A stretch of DNA of 64,000 nt, taken from Oscillospiraceae bacterium (lineage in GTDB: Bacteria > Bacillota > Clostridia > Oscillospirales > Acutalibacteraceae). Position 1 is the stretch's first letter, and every line of letters begins with the position of its first letter. The notes under the pieces are model-generated. The model was not told the DNA's origin, searched no databases, and saw only the letters and a program-made list of their open reading frames with translations. Of the stretch, positions 48,018 to 58,500 are shown in pieces. A program made the translations under genes and the position numbers. The DNA lies in the NCBI GenBank assembly GCA_029219165.1, contig JAQXSW010000017.1:1-64000 (forward strand), written 5' to 3'.

Positions 48018-49067
48018 ATGGCTCCACTTTTGTCTGTTATCATTCCGTTTTATAACGGAGAGAGATTTGTTGAAAATATTGAAAAATCATTTATGGCTCA
48101 AAAGTCAAAAGACTTTGAGCTTATTTGTGTTGATGATGGTTCTAAAGATGAAACCATGAAAGCGTTGGAATCATTTAAAGAAAGACATTCTGATTGGATA
48201 ATAAAAGTTATACATAAGGAAAACGGAGGAGTATCCTCAGCCAGAAATGCCGGTTTGGCTGTAGCATCAGGAAAGTATATTTCTTTTGTAGATTCCGATG
48301 ACTATGTAACACCTGACTATATTGATGTTTTGAAAGATAATCTTGATAAACATTTTGAAGTGCTGGTTTTCCAACAGAAAAGAATTCATGAAAAGGATAA
48401 AAGAGTAACCAATTCAAAATATTATGGAACGGAATACTATGGAAACTTCGGTATTATGACGGAGTTTGCTAATAATCCGACCAAGTATGGAGTTTATAAT
48501 ATGTTTATCAATAAGGAATATTATGATAAACATAATTTTAAGTTCCGTGAAGGTTTTAAGTACTACGAAGATTATGAGTTTATGTATAGAGTGTTCTGTC
48601 TTGCAAAAGATATTTTGTTTACTGAGCATGAAATGTATTTCTATATTCTTCATAAGGGTTCTGCAATGCAATCCTTTAATGTGGATAGAATTACTTGCAT
48701 TAAGGCTTTAGAGGACTTAAGACCATTCTTTAAAGAAAATATGCCTGAGTTTTTAGGTGTGTTTGACACATGGTGTGTCAGCAGAATTTATTGGTCAATT
48801 ATGTGGCAAGCGTGTATTGCTTTTTCTTTCTCAGATGCAATGAAATTTGGAAAGATGTTGGATATAAAGAATAAGGTTAGAACACTTTCAGATGTTGCTG
48901 ATGATAAAGTAAAGTACAGTACGGTTCTTATGAGATTTTCCATGCCACTTTATATTTTGGCAGTGAAAATACTTGGACGTTCAAGATCAGCCATAAAAAG
49001 ACGTGGTAATTTGGAAGAATTCAAGAGGGAATTAAATGAAAGTATCAGTAATAGTTCCGGTTTATAA
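48018..49067 (+). CDS. Glycosyltransferase family 2
   Basis: 'PLLSVIIPFYNGERFVENIEKSF', 'LICVDDGSKDETM', 'GGVSSARNAGLAVASGKYISFVDSDDYV'. Confidence 0.93.
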   Translation: MAPLLSVIIPFYNGERFVENIEKSFMAQKSKDFELICVDDGSKDETMKALESFKERHSDWIIKVIHKENGGVSSARNAGLAVASGKYISFVDSDDYVTPDYIDVLKDNLDKHFEVLVFQQKRIHEKDKRVTNSKYYGTEYYGNFGIMTEFANNPTKYGVYNMFINKEYYDKHNFKFREGFKYYEDYEFMYRVFCLAKDILFTEHEMYFYILHKGSAMQSFNVDRITCIKALEDLRPFFKENMPEFLGVFDTWCVSRIYWSIMWQACIAFSFSDAMKFGKMLDIKNKVRTLSDVADDKVKYSTVLMRFSMPLYILAVKILGRSRSAIKRRGNLEEFKRELNESISNSSGL

Positions 49068-50055
49068 TAGTGAAAAATATTTGAGAAAGTCATTGGATTC
49101 AATAGTTCATCAAACATATTCTGATATTGAAATAATTCTTGTTGAAAATGGGTCTACAGATAAAAGTTTAAATATTTGTACAGAGTATAAAGAGCGTGAC
49201 CAAAGGATTGTTTTGATAAACGAAAAAAATAATGTTGGTGCCGGAGAAGCACGCAACATTGGCTTGGATAAAGCAAAAGGCGAATATGTATGTTTTATTG
49301 ATGCTGACGACTGGATTGAACACGATTATATTGAAAGAATGGTTGTCTCTGTTGGAACTCGTGACGTTGCAATATGTGGATATCAAGCTTTTGTTGAAGG
49401 AACGAACAAAGTCGACCATCATTTCAAGAGAAGAGTTGATTTGCCGGACAATCCTTCAGTTCAAAAATATGCGGCTTCATATTTTCCTAACGGACATATT
49501 GGCTTCTTATGGAACAAGATTTATAAATTGTCGGTAATTAAGGATAACAACATAAGATTTCAACAATTGAGCCGACTTGAGGACGGATTCTTTAACATAG
49601 AATTCTTTAAGGTGGCAAGTTCATGTATAGTTATTCCGGATGAACTATATCATTATAGAATTTCAACTGCCACGGAAGTTATTAAGAAGCATGATGAGGA
49701 ATATGCAGATTTGGTTATTTCATTGGTAGATTCCGGAAAAGAGTGGACTGTCAGTGGTGATTCAAACGAAGAACTTTATAAATTCTGTTTAAATGAAATT
49801 GGAACTTGTATTGAAAACCTCTTTGTTGGAGACTGGGGAATGGGCTATTTGTCCCGTAGAGCATATTTAATTCAACTTACAATGATTGACACATATCAAG
49901 ATGCAATAAAACATCTTGATTTAATCGGTAAATATAGAAAATTACTTCATATTTTAGTAATTGAGAAGAAATATGTATTGCTTCAAATTGTTGTATATAT
50001 GAAGTATTTTCTGAAGAAGTATTTGGGACAGTTATATTATTTGATAAAAAAATAA
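49036..50055 (+). CDS. Glycosyltransferase family 2
   Basis: 'MKVSVIVPVYNSEKYLRKSLDSIVHQTYSDIEIILVENGSTDKSL', 'GEARNIGLDKAKGEYVCFIDADDWIE'. Confidence 0.93.
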   Translation: MKVSVIVPVYNSEKYLRKSLDSIVHQTYSDIEIILVENGSTDKSLNICTEYKERDQRIVLINEKNNVGAGEARNIGLDKAKGEYVCFIDADDWIEHDYIERMVVSVGTRDVAICGYQAFVEGTNKVDHHFKRRVDLPDNPSVQKYAASYFPNGHIGFLWNKIYKLSVIKDNNIRFQQLSRLEDGFFNIEFFKVASSCIVIPDELYHYRISTATEVIKKHDEEYADLVISLVDSGKEWTVSGDSNEELYKFCLNEIGTCIENLFVGDWGMGYLSRRAYLIQLTMIDTYQDAIKHLDLIGKYRKLLHILVIEKKYVLLQIVVYMKYFLKKYLGQLYYLIKK

Positions 50056-50077
50056 GTGTAAAAGTAGGTGTATATTC

Positions 50078-51184
50078 ATGGATTATAAGAGATTACTAAC
50101 TTCTGTAATTATGATTATATGCTTTCTGTTGGCCTTCTTTACTATAAACAATGTTGCAAATATCACCGTGGTTGAAGAAGGTACAACCTCAAATATTGAG
50201 TCTTCATCTATTGTTGGAAATGAAACAAAAACAACTGTTGTAAATGGTGTAGTATCAACAACTGTTGAAGAAACAGATGTGAGCTTTACTGATGAAAGTA
50301 CAACAAAAGGAACTACAACTAAAGGTGCAACTGTCAAAAGTCCAACAACTAATGCTGTCACTGCTAAGACTACAGTTAAGACCACTGTCAAGCCAACTGT
50401 TGGCAAAACAACTACTCGTCCAACAACTGCAACAACCACAACAACTGCCGTTGTTGATGAGGTAGATGCTTATAGAAAACAACTTGAAAATACATATGGT
50501 GTAAAAATTTATTATGGTAACGAACTTACAGGTTATAAGCCAATGGGAGTTAACTGTACAAGGCTTACAAATCCTGATGAAATTAAAGAGTCATTGAAAG
50601 GACTGGAACTTGCTCTTAAAGCATATCCGTCCGGATTCTTTAAAGATTTTAAGAACTTTAATATGCCGCTGTCATTCTTTTTGGTTGACAATGCGGGTGG
50701 ATCATTTGCCGGATTTACGGATTCTGAATTTTTAACAAATATAAAAGTTACTTTGATAAAAGGGACGTTTTTAACGCAGACAGCAAACCATGAACTTATG
50801 CATTGTATTGATAAATATATTGAACTGAAAATGTATCCTAATGTGCCATATACGGAATATAAAACACTTAATCCGGCAGGATTTTCATACGTTCAAGATG
50901 GCGGAAACTCCAGTGCATATACACAATATTGTTATCCGAATGCAACTACCACTTCAGGAGAATTATATTTTGTTTCAACATATTCATTGACGGCGGTTAG
51001 GGAAGATAGAGCAGAAATCTTTAAATATATGATGAGATCATCATATATTCCAACCGGGGTAATGAATGCCAATGCAGTTACAACAAAGAAAGCTGATATT
51101 ATTCATAAGCAGATAAAACAGTATTTCCCATCCGCTTCAAATGGAATATCAAGTTGGATGGCAATGCGTAATAGAATGACATAA
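50078..51184 (+). CDS. Secreted/anchored protein with Thr-rich linker and HExxH putative metallopeptidase domain
   Basis: N-terminal TM; TTT-rich linker; 'FLTQTANHELMHCIDKYIE' and downstream 'AVREDRAEIFKYMM'. Confidence 0.75.
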   Translation: MDYKRLLTSVIMIICFLLAFFTINNVANITVVEEGTTSNIESSSIVGNETKTTVVNGVVSTTVEETDVSFTDESTTKGTTTKGATVKSPTTNAVTAKTTVKTTVKPTVGKTTTRPTTATTTTTAVVDEVDAYRKQLENTYGVKIYYGNELTGYKPMGVNCTRLTNPDEIKESLKGLELALKAYPSGFFKDFKNFNMPLSFFLVDNAGGSFAGFTDSEFLTNIKVTLIKGTFLTQTANHELMHCIDKYIELKMYPNVPYTEYKTLNPAGFSYVQDGGNSSAYTQYCYPNATTTSGELYFVSTYSLTAVREDRAEIFKYMMRSSYIPTGVMNANAVTTKKADIIHKQIKQYFPSASNGISSWMAMRNRMT

Positions 51185-51190
51185 AGGAGA

Positions 51191-51547
51191 ATGTTTATGC
51201 TATTTATTGAATACCCAAGATGTACTACATGTCAGAAGGCTAAGAAGTGGCTTGATGAGAACGGAGTAAAGTATGAGGACAGGCATATTAAGGAGAACAA
51301 TCCTACTTATGAGGAACTTAAGGCCTGGTATGAAATGAGTGGATTGCCACTCAAGAAGTTCTTTAATACGAGTGGACTTTTGTATAAGGATATGGGACTT
51401 AAGGACAAGCTTGGTTCTATGTCCGAAGAAGAACAACTTCGTTTACTTGCAACAGACGGAATGCTTGTAAAGAGACCTTTGGTTGTTGGAGATGATTTTG
51501 TATTAACAGGATTCCGTGAGGCTGAATGGACTGAAAAGTTAAAATAA
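51191..51547 (+). CDS. ArsC/Spx-family protein
   Basis: 'LFIEYPRCTTCQKAKKWLDENGVKYEDRHIKENNPTYEELKAWYEMSGLPLKKFFNTSG', 'LVKRPLVVGDDFVLTGF'. Confidence 0.92.
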   Translation: MFMLFIEYPRCTTCQKAKKWLDENGVKYEDRHIKENNPTYEELKAWYEMSGLPLKKFFNTSGLLYKDMGLKDKLGSMSEEEQLRLLATDGMLVKRPLVVGDDFVLTGFREAEWTEKLK

Positions 51548-51553
51548 GAATTC

Positions 51554-51613
51554 TATACCCTAAAAGGTATAAATCGCTTATTAGTTATGCGATTATAACC
51601 TTTAGGGTATAAT
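51554..51613. terminator. Stem-loop terminator
   Basis: TACCCTAAAAGGTATAAATCGC ... GCGATTATAACCTTTAGGGTA. Confidence 0.8.
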
Positions 51614-51712
51614 TTTTTAAAATTTTTCAAAAAAATAACCCCCCGTGGGGCTTAAAATGTGTTTCTGTTGTTGTTACAATAGGTGCATAAATTTTTTGGG
51701 GGAGAGTTTTTT

Positions 51713-52816
51713 ATGCATATGGCGGACGCATTACTTAACCCTGGCGTTGCAGGTGTTATGTATGCTGCTTCTGCAGTTGCTGCCGGAGTATCAGTAAAGA
51801 CATTAAAAAAGGACGAAACTGCTTCAAAGCTTCCGGTAATGGCTGTTTCTTCTGCATTAATTTTTGCAGGACAGATGATTAACTATACTATTCCGGGTAC
51901 CGGCTCATCCGGCCATCTTTGCGGAGGTATGCTTTTAACAGCACTACTTGGTCCTCAAGCAGGTTTTTTGTCTATGATAGTAATACTGTTAATTCAGGCG
52001 TTGTTCTTTGCAGATGGAGGACTTATGGCGCTTGGTGCTAACTGTTGGAATATGGCATTTTACGGATGCTTTGTCGGCTACTATTTGTTATGGAAGCCAA
52101 TTATGAATAGCAAATTATTCTCAGGTCTTGGAACTAAGGGTGCCGGTAGAATAAAGATAGCTCTTTGCTCTATTATTGGTTGCATTTTAACCCTTCAACT
52201 TGGTGCTTTCTCAGTTGTACTTGAAACTTCAATTTCCGGAATTACTGAACTTCCATTTGGAGCATTTGTTGGCATTATGCAGCCAATTCATTTAGCAATT
52301 GGCCTTGTTGAAGGTCTTATTACAACAGTTGTACTTCTATTCATTTATGAGACACGTCCGGAGCTTATTATGGACGTTCCAATGGGTGAAGGCGAAGGTG
52401 CAAATAGTAAACTTTCATTAAAAGCTGTTGTGGCTGTATTGGCTGCAGTAGTAATAGTTGTTGGCGGCGGCCTCAGCCTTTTTGCAAGTTCAAATCCGGA
52501 CGGACTTGAGTGGTCTATGTTTGGTAATGAAGAGGCAGGTTACAGCGCCAACATGGGACTTGATGAAGAAAATTACGGTGTTCAAAGCGGTGTTGCTGAT
52601 ACACTTGGTGGTGTTCAGGAAAAGACGGCATTCCTTCCTGACTATGCATTCCAGGGCAGTGACAGTGCAGCCGGAACATCTGTTTCAGGTATTGTTGGTT
52701 CTGCAATGGTTGCAGTTGTTGCAATTGGTGTATGCTTTGCCGGCGGTTTCTTTAGAAAGAAAGCTGCAAAGGCAGAAGTAAAAGCAGAAGAAGTTTCTGA
52801 ATCTGTAGAAAAATAA
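51713..52816 (+). CDS. cbiM: Cobalt ECF transporter substrate component CbiM with fused CbiN/PDGLE-type C-terminus
   Basis: 'MHMADALLNPGVAGVMYA', 'GTGSSGHLCGGMLLTALLGPQAGFLSM', C-terminal 'SSNPDGLEWSMFG'; GGGGGAGAG RBS before ATG 51713. Confidence 0.92.
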   Translation: MHMADALLNPGVAGVMYAASAVAAGVSVKTLKKDETASKLPVMAVSSALIFAGQMINYTIPGTGSSGHLCGGMLLTALLGPQAGFLSMIVILLIQALFFADGGLMALGANCWNMAFYGCFVGYYLLWKPIMNSKLFSGLGTKGAGRIKIALCSIIGCILTLQLGAFSVVLETSISGITELPFGAFVGIMQPIHLAIGLVEGLITTVVLLFIYETRPELIMDVPMGEGEGANSKLSLKAVVAVLAAVVIVVGGGLSLFASSNPDGLEWSMFGNEEAGYSANMGLDEENYGVQSGVADTLGGVQEKTAFLPDYAFQGSDSAAGTSVSGIVGSAMVAVVAIGVCFAGGFFRKKAAKAEVKAEEVSESVEK

Positions 52817-52836
52817 AATTATTTTTGGTATACTTT

Positions 52837-52861
52837 AGGGGCATCTTTTTAAGATGCCTCT
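52837..52861 (+). terminator. Intercistronic stem-loop between cbiM and cbiQ
   Basis: AGGGGCATCTTTTTAAGATGCCTCT. Confidence 0.6.
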
Positions 52862-52893
52862 AATTTGTTTAAGTTGTGTGTAAAGGAGGGGAA

Positions 52894-53697
52894 TGTATGG
52901 ACAAGCTTGGAAAAGCACAAAGTGAGCTTTTAGAAATGGATGAAATTGCGTCAGGCAAATCTTTTGTTCATAGACTTCATCCTTTGGCAAAACTTGTTGT
53001 TACCATTGTTTATATTATTTTCGTTGTCTCCTTTGACAAATATAACTTTACAGGGCTTGTTCCTATGGTGCTTTTCCCCGTATTTATATATCAACTGGCA
53101 GGGGTTCCTGTTTCTTTGTGTTTTAAAAAGCTCAGATATGTACTTCCTCTTGTATTAGCCGTTGGTATTGTTAATCCTTTTTTTGATAATGTCCCAATGC
53201 TACACTTGGGAAATATGGTTATTACAGGCGGCGTACTTTCAATGTTGACCCTTATGCTTAAAGGTGTTTTGTCTATTATGGCCTCTTTTATTTTGGTGGC
53301 TACAACTAAAATAGATGCAATATGTGCAGCCCTCCGGAAAATTCATGTTCCTGATATTATTGTCACATTAATTTTACTAACCTACAGATATGTCGGTGTT
53401 ATGATATCTGAAGTGTCCATAATGAATAATGCGTATAAACTTCGTGCACCGGGTCAAAAGGGTATTCATTTTTCTGCATGGGGTTCATTTCTTGGACAGT
53501 TATTCCTTAGGAGTATGGACAGGGCAGAGGAACTTTACAGTAGTATGCAACTTCGTGCATTTAAGGGCGAGTTTTACTATGCAGACGTTCATCCTGCCAC
53601 TATTTCAAGCTATGTTTATGTAGTGGTTTCAATTTTATTTTTCGCATTGTTTAGATTTGTTGACGTTTCCAATTTATTTGGAAGTTTGATTATATAA
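52894..53697 (+). CDS. cbiQ: ECF transporter T component (CbiQ)
   Basis: 'VHRLHPLAKLVVTIVYIIFVVSFDKY', 'LLTYRYVGVMISEVSIMNNAYKLRAPGQKGIHF', 'MDRAEELYSSMQLRAFKGEFY'. Confidence 0.92.
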   Translation, partial: CMDKLGKAQSELLEMDEIASGKSFVHRLHPLAKLVVTIVYIIFVVSFDKYNFTGLVPMVLFPVFIYQLAGVPVSLCFKKLRYVLPLVLAVGIVNPFFDNVPMLHLGNMVITGGVLSMLTLMLKGVLSIMASFILVATTKIDAICAALRKIHVPDIIVTLILLTYRYVGVMISEVSIMNNAYKLRAPGQKGIHFSAWGSFLGQLFLRSMDRAEELYSSMQLRAFKGEFYYADVHPATISSYVYVVVSILFFALFRFVDVSNLFGSLII

Positions 53698-53710
53698 AGG
53701 AGGTGTAAAC

Positions 53711-54439
53711 ATGATTGAATTCAAGAACGTTTCATTCTCATATGAAAAAGGGAAAAAGATTCTTGATGATGTTTCTTTTACAATTTCTGATGGAGAATCT
53801 GTAGGTCTTATTGGTGCAAATGGGGCCGGTAAATCCACAATAATGAATTTATTCTTAGGACTGCGTTTCCCGTCGGAGGGCAGTGCTTTTGTAGAGGGTA
53901 TACTTGTTGACAAAGAACACTTAAGTGAAGTTCGCAGAAAAATAGGTTTTGTACTTCAAAACTCAGATAATCAGATGTTTATGCCTACTGTTTATGAGGA
54001 CATGATTTTTGGTCCAATGAACTATGGTCACAGCAAAGAGGAAGTTGACCAAATGGTGGACACTGTTTTGGAAGAACTTGGACTTACATATTTGAAGAAC
54101 AGGTATAATCATAAGATATCCGGCGGAGAAAAAAGAATGGCTGCCATTGCAACAGTTCTTGCAATGAGACCACGTGTTATTTTAATGGATGAGCCGTCAA
54201 CCGCCCTTGACCCTGTTAACAGAAGAACTGTAATTAACACTATTAATAAGCTTTCTCAGACAAAACTTATTGCGTCTCATGACCTTGATATGATTCTTGA
54301 TACTTGTGACAGGGTTATCCTTATTTCTGAGGGTCGTGTTGTTGCAGACGGTCCAACATTGGAAATTTTGAAAGACAGGGAACTTCTTGAAAACAACAGA
54401 ATGGAACTACCGTTTTGTCTTCAAGGGTATAAGGGGTAA
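53711..54439 (+). CDS. cbiO: ECF transporter ATPase (CbiO)
   Basis: 'GANGAGKSTIMNLFLGLRFPSEG', 'VLQNSDNQMFMPTVYEDMIFGPMNYG', 'ISGGEKRMAAIATVLAMRPRVILMDEPSTALDP'. Confidence 0.95.
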   Translation: MIEFKNVSFSYEKGKKILDDVSFTISDGESVGLIGANGAGKSTIMNLFLGLRFPSEGSAFVEGILVDKEHLSEVRRKIGFVLQNSDNQMFMPTVYEDMIFGPMNYGHSKEEVDQMVDTVLEELGLTYLKNRYNHKISGGEKRMAAIATVLAMRPRVILMDEPSTALDPVNRRTVINTINKLSQTKLIASHDLDMILDTCDRVILISEGRVVADGPTLEILKDRELLENNRMELPFCLQGYKG

Positions 54440-54441
54440 GT

Positions 54442-55638
54442 ATGCTCAGATATGAAACTTTAAGCAAAGAAGTTGCTGAGAAAATTGTGAGCGATTCATC
54501 CGTTGGTAAAATGTCGCCGTATGCTTTTAATGAGGAAAATATCATCAGAAGAAATATGAAACACGACAAGCCTACGGCTATAAGAACCGCATGCATTAGG
54601 GACGTTGATAAAATTCTTCACTGCCCTTATTATTGCAGATATGCTGACAAGACTCAGGTTTTTTCCTTTTATAAGAATGATGATATCAGTCGCAGGAGTC
54701 TTCATGTGCAGCTTGTTTCAAGGACGGCTCGCACAATAGGAAAAGCCCTTGGTCTTAATTTGGATTTAATTGAGGCTATGGCACTTGGTCATGATATTGG
54801 ACATACACCTTTCGGTCATGCAGGGGAAAGTATTCTTGATGAATTATTTTTCACCCATGCTGGAAAGCACTTTAGCCACAACATTCATTCTGTTCGTGTA
54901 CTTGACGGCATTTTTCCATACAACATTTCACTTCAAACTTTGAGTGGGATTGCAAGCCATGACGGAGAACTTGAACTTTCGGAATATCGTCCTTCTGAAC
55001 TGTCGTCTTTTGAGGAATTTGACGCATTGATTGAATCTTGCTACGAAGACAAGGCGAATGTTCGCGCTTTGGTGCCTTCAACACTTGAAGGATGCGTGGT
55101 TCGTATTTCTGATATTATTGCCTATCTTGGAAAGGATAGGCAGGATGCTGAACGCGCAAACATTATCAACTCATCTTCGTTTGAGTCCACCGGCATTGGT
55201 TCTTACAATGCCGAACTTATGAATAATCTTGTTGTAAACATAGTTGAGAACAGTTATGGCAAGCCTTATATTAAAATGGATGATGCCCATTTTGCGGCTT
55301 TGAAAAAAGCCAAGGCTGATAACTATTCTTTGATATATCTTGATCCATTGGTGCAGTCGGATATAAACAGTTCCATTAAACCTATGATGGCAGAAATGTA
55401 TGATAAACTGCTTTCTGATTTGGAGTCCGGCAATAAGGAGTCTCCAATATTTACTCATCATATTGATTACGTAAATAAGGCACACTATAAAAGGGAAACT
55501 CCATATTTGGATAATGAACATAATCAGATAGTTGTTGACTATATTGCAAGCATGACAGACGATTACTTTGTGGATTTGTATGAGTATATTTTCCCGGAAA
55601 GTAATTTGTCTGTTAAGTATAAAGGATATTTTGAATAA
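54442..55638 (+). CDS. HD-domain dGTP triphosphohydrolase-like protein
   Basis: 'CPYYCRYADKTQVFSFYKNDDISRRSLHVQLVSRTARTIGKALGLNLDLIEAMALGHDIGHTPFGHAGE'. Confidence 0.92.
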   Translation: MLRYETLSKEVAEKIVSDSSVGKMSPYAFNEENIIRRNMKHDKPTAIRTACIRDVDKILHCPYYCRYADKTQVFSFYKNDDISRRSLHVQLVSRTARTIGKALGLNLDLIEAMALGHDIGHTPFGHAGESILDELFFTHAGKHFSHNIHSVRVLDGIFPYNISLQTLSGIASHDGELELSEYRPSELSSFEEFDALIESCYEDKANVRALVPSTLEGCVVRISDIIAYLGKDRQDAERANIINSSSFESTGIGSYNAELMNNLVVNIVENSYGKPYIKMDDAHFAALKKAKADNYSLIYLDPLVQSDINSSIKPMMAEMYDKLLSDLESGNKESPIFTHHIDYVNKAHYKRETPYLDNEHNQIVVDYIASMTDDYFVDLYEYIFPESNLSVKYKGYFE

Positions 55639-55693
55639 ATAGCAGATATGTTGTATAATTGACTTCGTAAATGTCAATAAAGGCAGGAATACT

Positions 55694-57330
55694 ATGAAGA
55701 AGAACAGTTTTCTTGAAGGAACCATAATTGCTACCTTGGCAATTATGTTCGTAAAGCTTCTTGGAATGCTTTACGTAATTCCTTTTTACAGAATAGTTGG
55801 CAGCACCGGTGGTGCGCTCTACAGTTACGGATATAACATTTATCTTATATTCCTTAACATTGCAAGCGCAGGCCTTCCAAGTGCCATCAGTAAAGTTACA
55901 AGTGAATATTCGGCGCTTGGAATGGAGGACGCAAAACAGCGTTCTTATAAAATAGCAAACAGAATTATTTCCGGTGTGTCTGTCGTTTCATTTGTAATTC
56001 TGTTTGTGTTTGCTGAGCAAATAGGTAAGTTCATTATTGATGACCTTACCGGTGGAAACACCTATTCTGACGTTGCTTTTGTTGTCAGATGTGTTTCCTT
56101 CGCTGTTTTGCTTGTGCCATACCTAGCATTACACGTGGTTATCTTCAAGGTCACAAAGTAATTACACCTTCTTCAAGAAGCCAGCTTATTGAACAGGTTG
56201 TTCGTATTGCTGTAATTATTATTGGCTCATTCATAGTTATAAAAGTTGCAAACGGCACGGTTAAAATTGCAATTGGTATTGCAATGACAGGTGCATTCTT
56301 TGCAGGCGTTGCAGCACTTATTTACTTAAAGAGTGTAATGCGTAAAAATAAAAAGGAGCTCTTTGCTCCCTTTGCAAAAGTTGACTCGGTTTCTAATAAG
56401 GAAATTGCATCTAAAGTTATTTCTTATGCAATTCCTTTTGTAATTATTTCTGTCGTAACAAGTATTTATACTTTTACAGACCAAATTCTTGTACTTCGTA
56501 CACTTAACTATTTGGAATTTGATGCAACGGATGTTGAATTTGCGGCAAGCGCTATTAGCACATGGTCACCGAAAATAGGAATGATTATTTCCTCCGTAGC
56601 CATGGGCATGGCTATGAACCTTATTCCGGCAATAACATCATCCTATGCAACAAAGAACATGAAAGACGTACAGAACAAAATTAACAAGTCCGTCTCTATC
56701 ATGTTATTTGTTTCGGTGCCAATGGCTATTGGACTTGCGGTCCTTTCAAAAAGCGTATGGACCGTATTCTACGGTCCAAGCACAATGGGCCCGCAAATCA
56801 TGGCTCTTGCCATGTTCGTAACCGTTGCCGCAAACGTTTCAAATACAGTTTCTGTAATTTGTCAGTCCCTCAGCAAGTATAAGCTTGTATATGGAATTAC
56901 CTTTGTTGGATTTATTTTGAATGCAGCTTTAGATGTACCGGTAATGTTGCTCTTCTCAAAAATCGGTATTCCTGCATATCTTGGATCTTTGGCTGCATCG
57001 CTCATTGGATATACAAGTTCTTCTATTCTTGGACTTGCGTTTATAAAGAAGACGGAAGGTGTAAAATATGGTCGCCTTCGTTTTTATTCTATTTTGACTA
57101 TTATGCCTTCTGTTTTAATGGCTGTTGTCATATGGCCGCTTTGCCATTTCCTTCCTTTCAATCAGATGACAACCGGCGGAGCTCTTTTAACCATTATAAT
57201 TGTTACAATAGTAGGTGTATTGGTATATGGGGGCTTTGTTCTTTGGTCCGGTTTTGCCAAGGAAATTTTGGGCGAACAGATGATGAATAGAATTACTTCT
57301 AAGTTTTCCAGACTTTTAAAAAGGAGTTAA
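55694..57330 (+). pseudogene. MurJ/SpoVB-like flippase gene interrupted by a single frameshift
   Basis: ORFs 55694-56161 and 56089-57330 overlap; adding one base near 56130 gives continuous ...VPYLSITRGYLQGHKVITPSSRSQLIEQ. Confidence 0.8.
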
Positions 57331-57333
57331 GTA

Positions 57334-58341
57334 ATGAGCGTTTTACATTATGCTTCCACAAGCGGACTTGCAAATTTTTGGAATAAGCTCTCCAAAGTCA
57401 GTGCAGATACGGGCAAGAGCAAAGTATGGCATTTTGCAAACTTTCTCAGATGCTTTGTAAAGATTGGCAGCGGATTTTCCGACTACCTTAATTACGAACT
57501 TTGGAAGAGGACAAATGCTGAAATAATGGAATATGCAACTGTTAAAACGCAGGACTATTTTTATGAAATAGTAAGTCCTGCAAAGTACAAAACATATTTC
57601 ACCATAAAGCCAAACTTCCTCAAAAATTTTGCAAAGTATATTGAGCGTGACAGTTTCAATATGGGTACAAAGGAAGAGTTTGATGCTTTTCTTAATAGAA
57701 ATGAGAAAATTGTCAGAAAGCCGGTAGACGGTATTGGCGGCGGTGGAGTGTCTGCCCTTGTTGTCTCTGAAATAGCTGATAAGGATGCTTTGTTTAAGGA
57801 TTGTATTGAAAATAATGTTCTTCTTGAAGGCTTTGTAAAACAACACCATGAAATTTCCGAATTTGCAAGTAACAGTGTTAATACCATTCGTGTTATGACT
57901 TTTGCTTATAATGGCAAGTCGGAAATTATTGGCGCATTCATGAGAATTGGCAACGGTGTTGCTGATGTGGATAATTTCCATTCAGGTGGAATGGGTGTCT
58001 TGGTAGACATTGAAACAGGTGTTTTAAAAGGTTCAGCTGTAGATAAAGACTGCAACTGGTATGATGAACATCCTATGTCTCATAAGAAGTTTGACGGTTT
58101 CCAAGTTCCAAATTGGGATAAAGTAAAAAAGACCGTTTTGGAAGCTGCACTTCAAAATGAAAACATTCACTGCGTTGGATGGGATGTTGCTGTAACTGAA
58201 AACGGATGCACATTCATTGAGGGAAACAGACGCCCCGGTTATGACTTGGTTCAGGTTGTAAGCAAAAGGGGTCGAAAAGACATAATGCGCCACTGTCTTC
58301 AAATTGTAAATGAGGCAGAGGGCACAAATTATAAGGTGTAA
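57334..58341 (+). CDS. Sugar-transfer-associated ATP-grasp-like protein
   Basis: 'EKIVRKPVDGIGGGGVSAL', 'LLEGFVKQHHEISEFASNSVNTIRVMTF', 'DVAVTENGCTFIEGNRRPGYDLVQV'. Confidence 0.82.
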   Translation: MSVLHYASTSGLANFWNKLSKVSADTGKSKVWHFANFLRCFVKIGSGFSDYLNYELWKRTNAEIMEYATVKTQDYFYEIVSPAKYKTYFTIKPNFLKNFAKYIERDSFNMGTKEEFDAFLNRNEKIVRKPVDGIGGGGVSALVVSEIADKDALFKDCIENNVLLEGFVKQHHEISEFASNSVNTIRVMTFAYNGKSEIIGAFMRIGNGVADVDNFHSGGMGVLVDIETGVLKGSAVDKDCNWYDEHPMSHKKFDGFQVPNWDKVKKTVLEAALQNENIHCVGWDVAVTENGCTFIEGNRRPGYDLVQVVSKRGRKDIMRHCLQIVNEAEGTNYKV

Positions 58342-58346
58342 TTTTA

Positions 58347-58372
58347 AGGGGTTCCTTTGGGGACTCCTTTTT
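58347..58372 (+). terminator. Terminator
   Basis: AAGGGGTTCCTTTGGGGACTCCTTTTT. Confidence 0.75.
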
Positions 58373-58500
58373 GCATAAAAAATTAAATGAATTTTTATTC
58401 AATATTTCATTTATTTAATTTACTAAAGTGTTGACGAATTGTTCGACAAGGAGTAAAATTAAATAGCATTTTAAATGGGATAAAAAAGGAGGAAAATGAA

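Noticed and set aside
51620-51712. NiCo or cobalamin riboswitch upstream of cbiM
   Set aside because: The region is short and I could not identify the conserved core; left as a check rather than a feature
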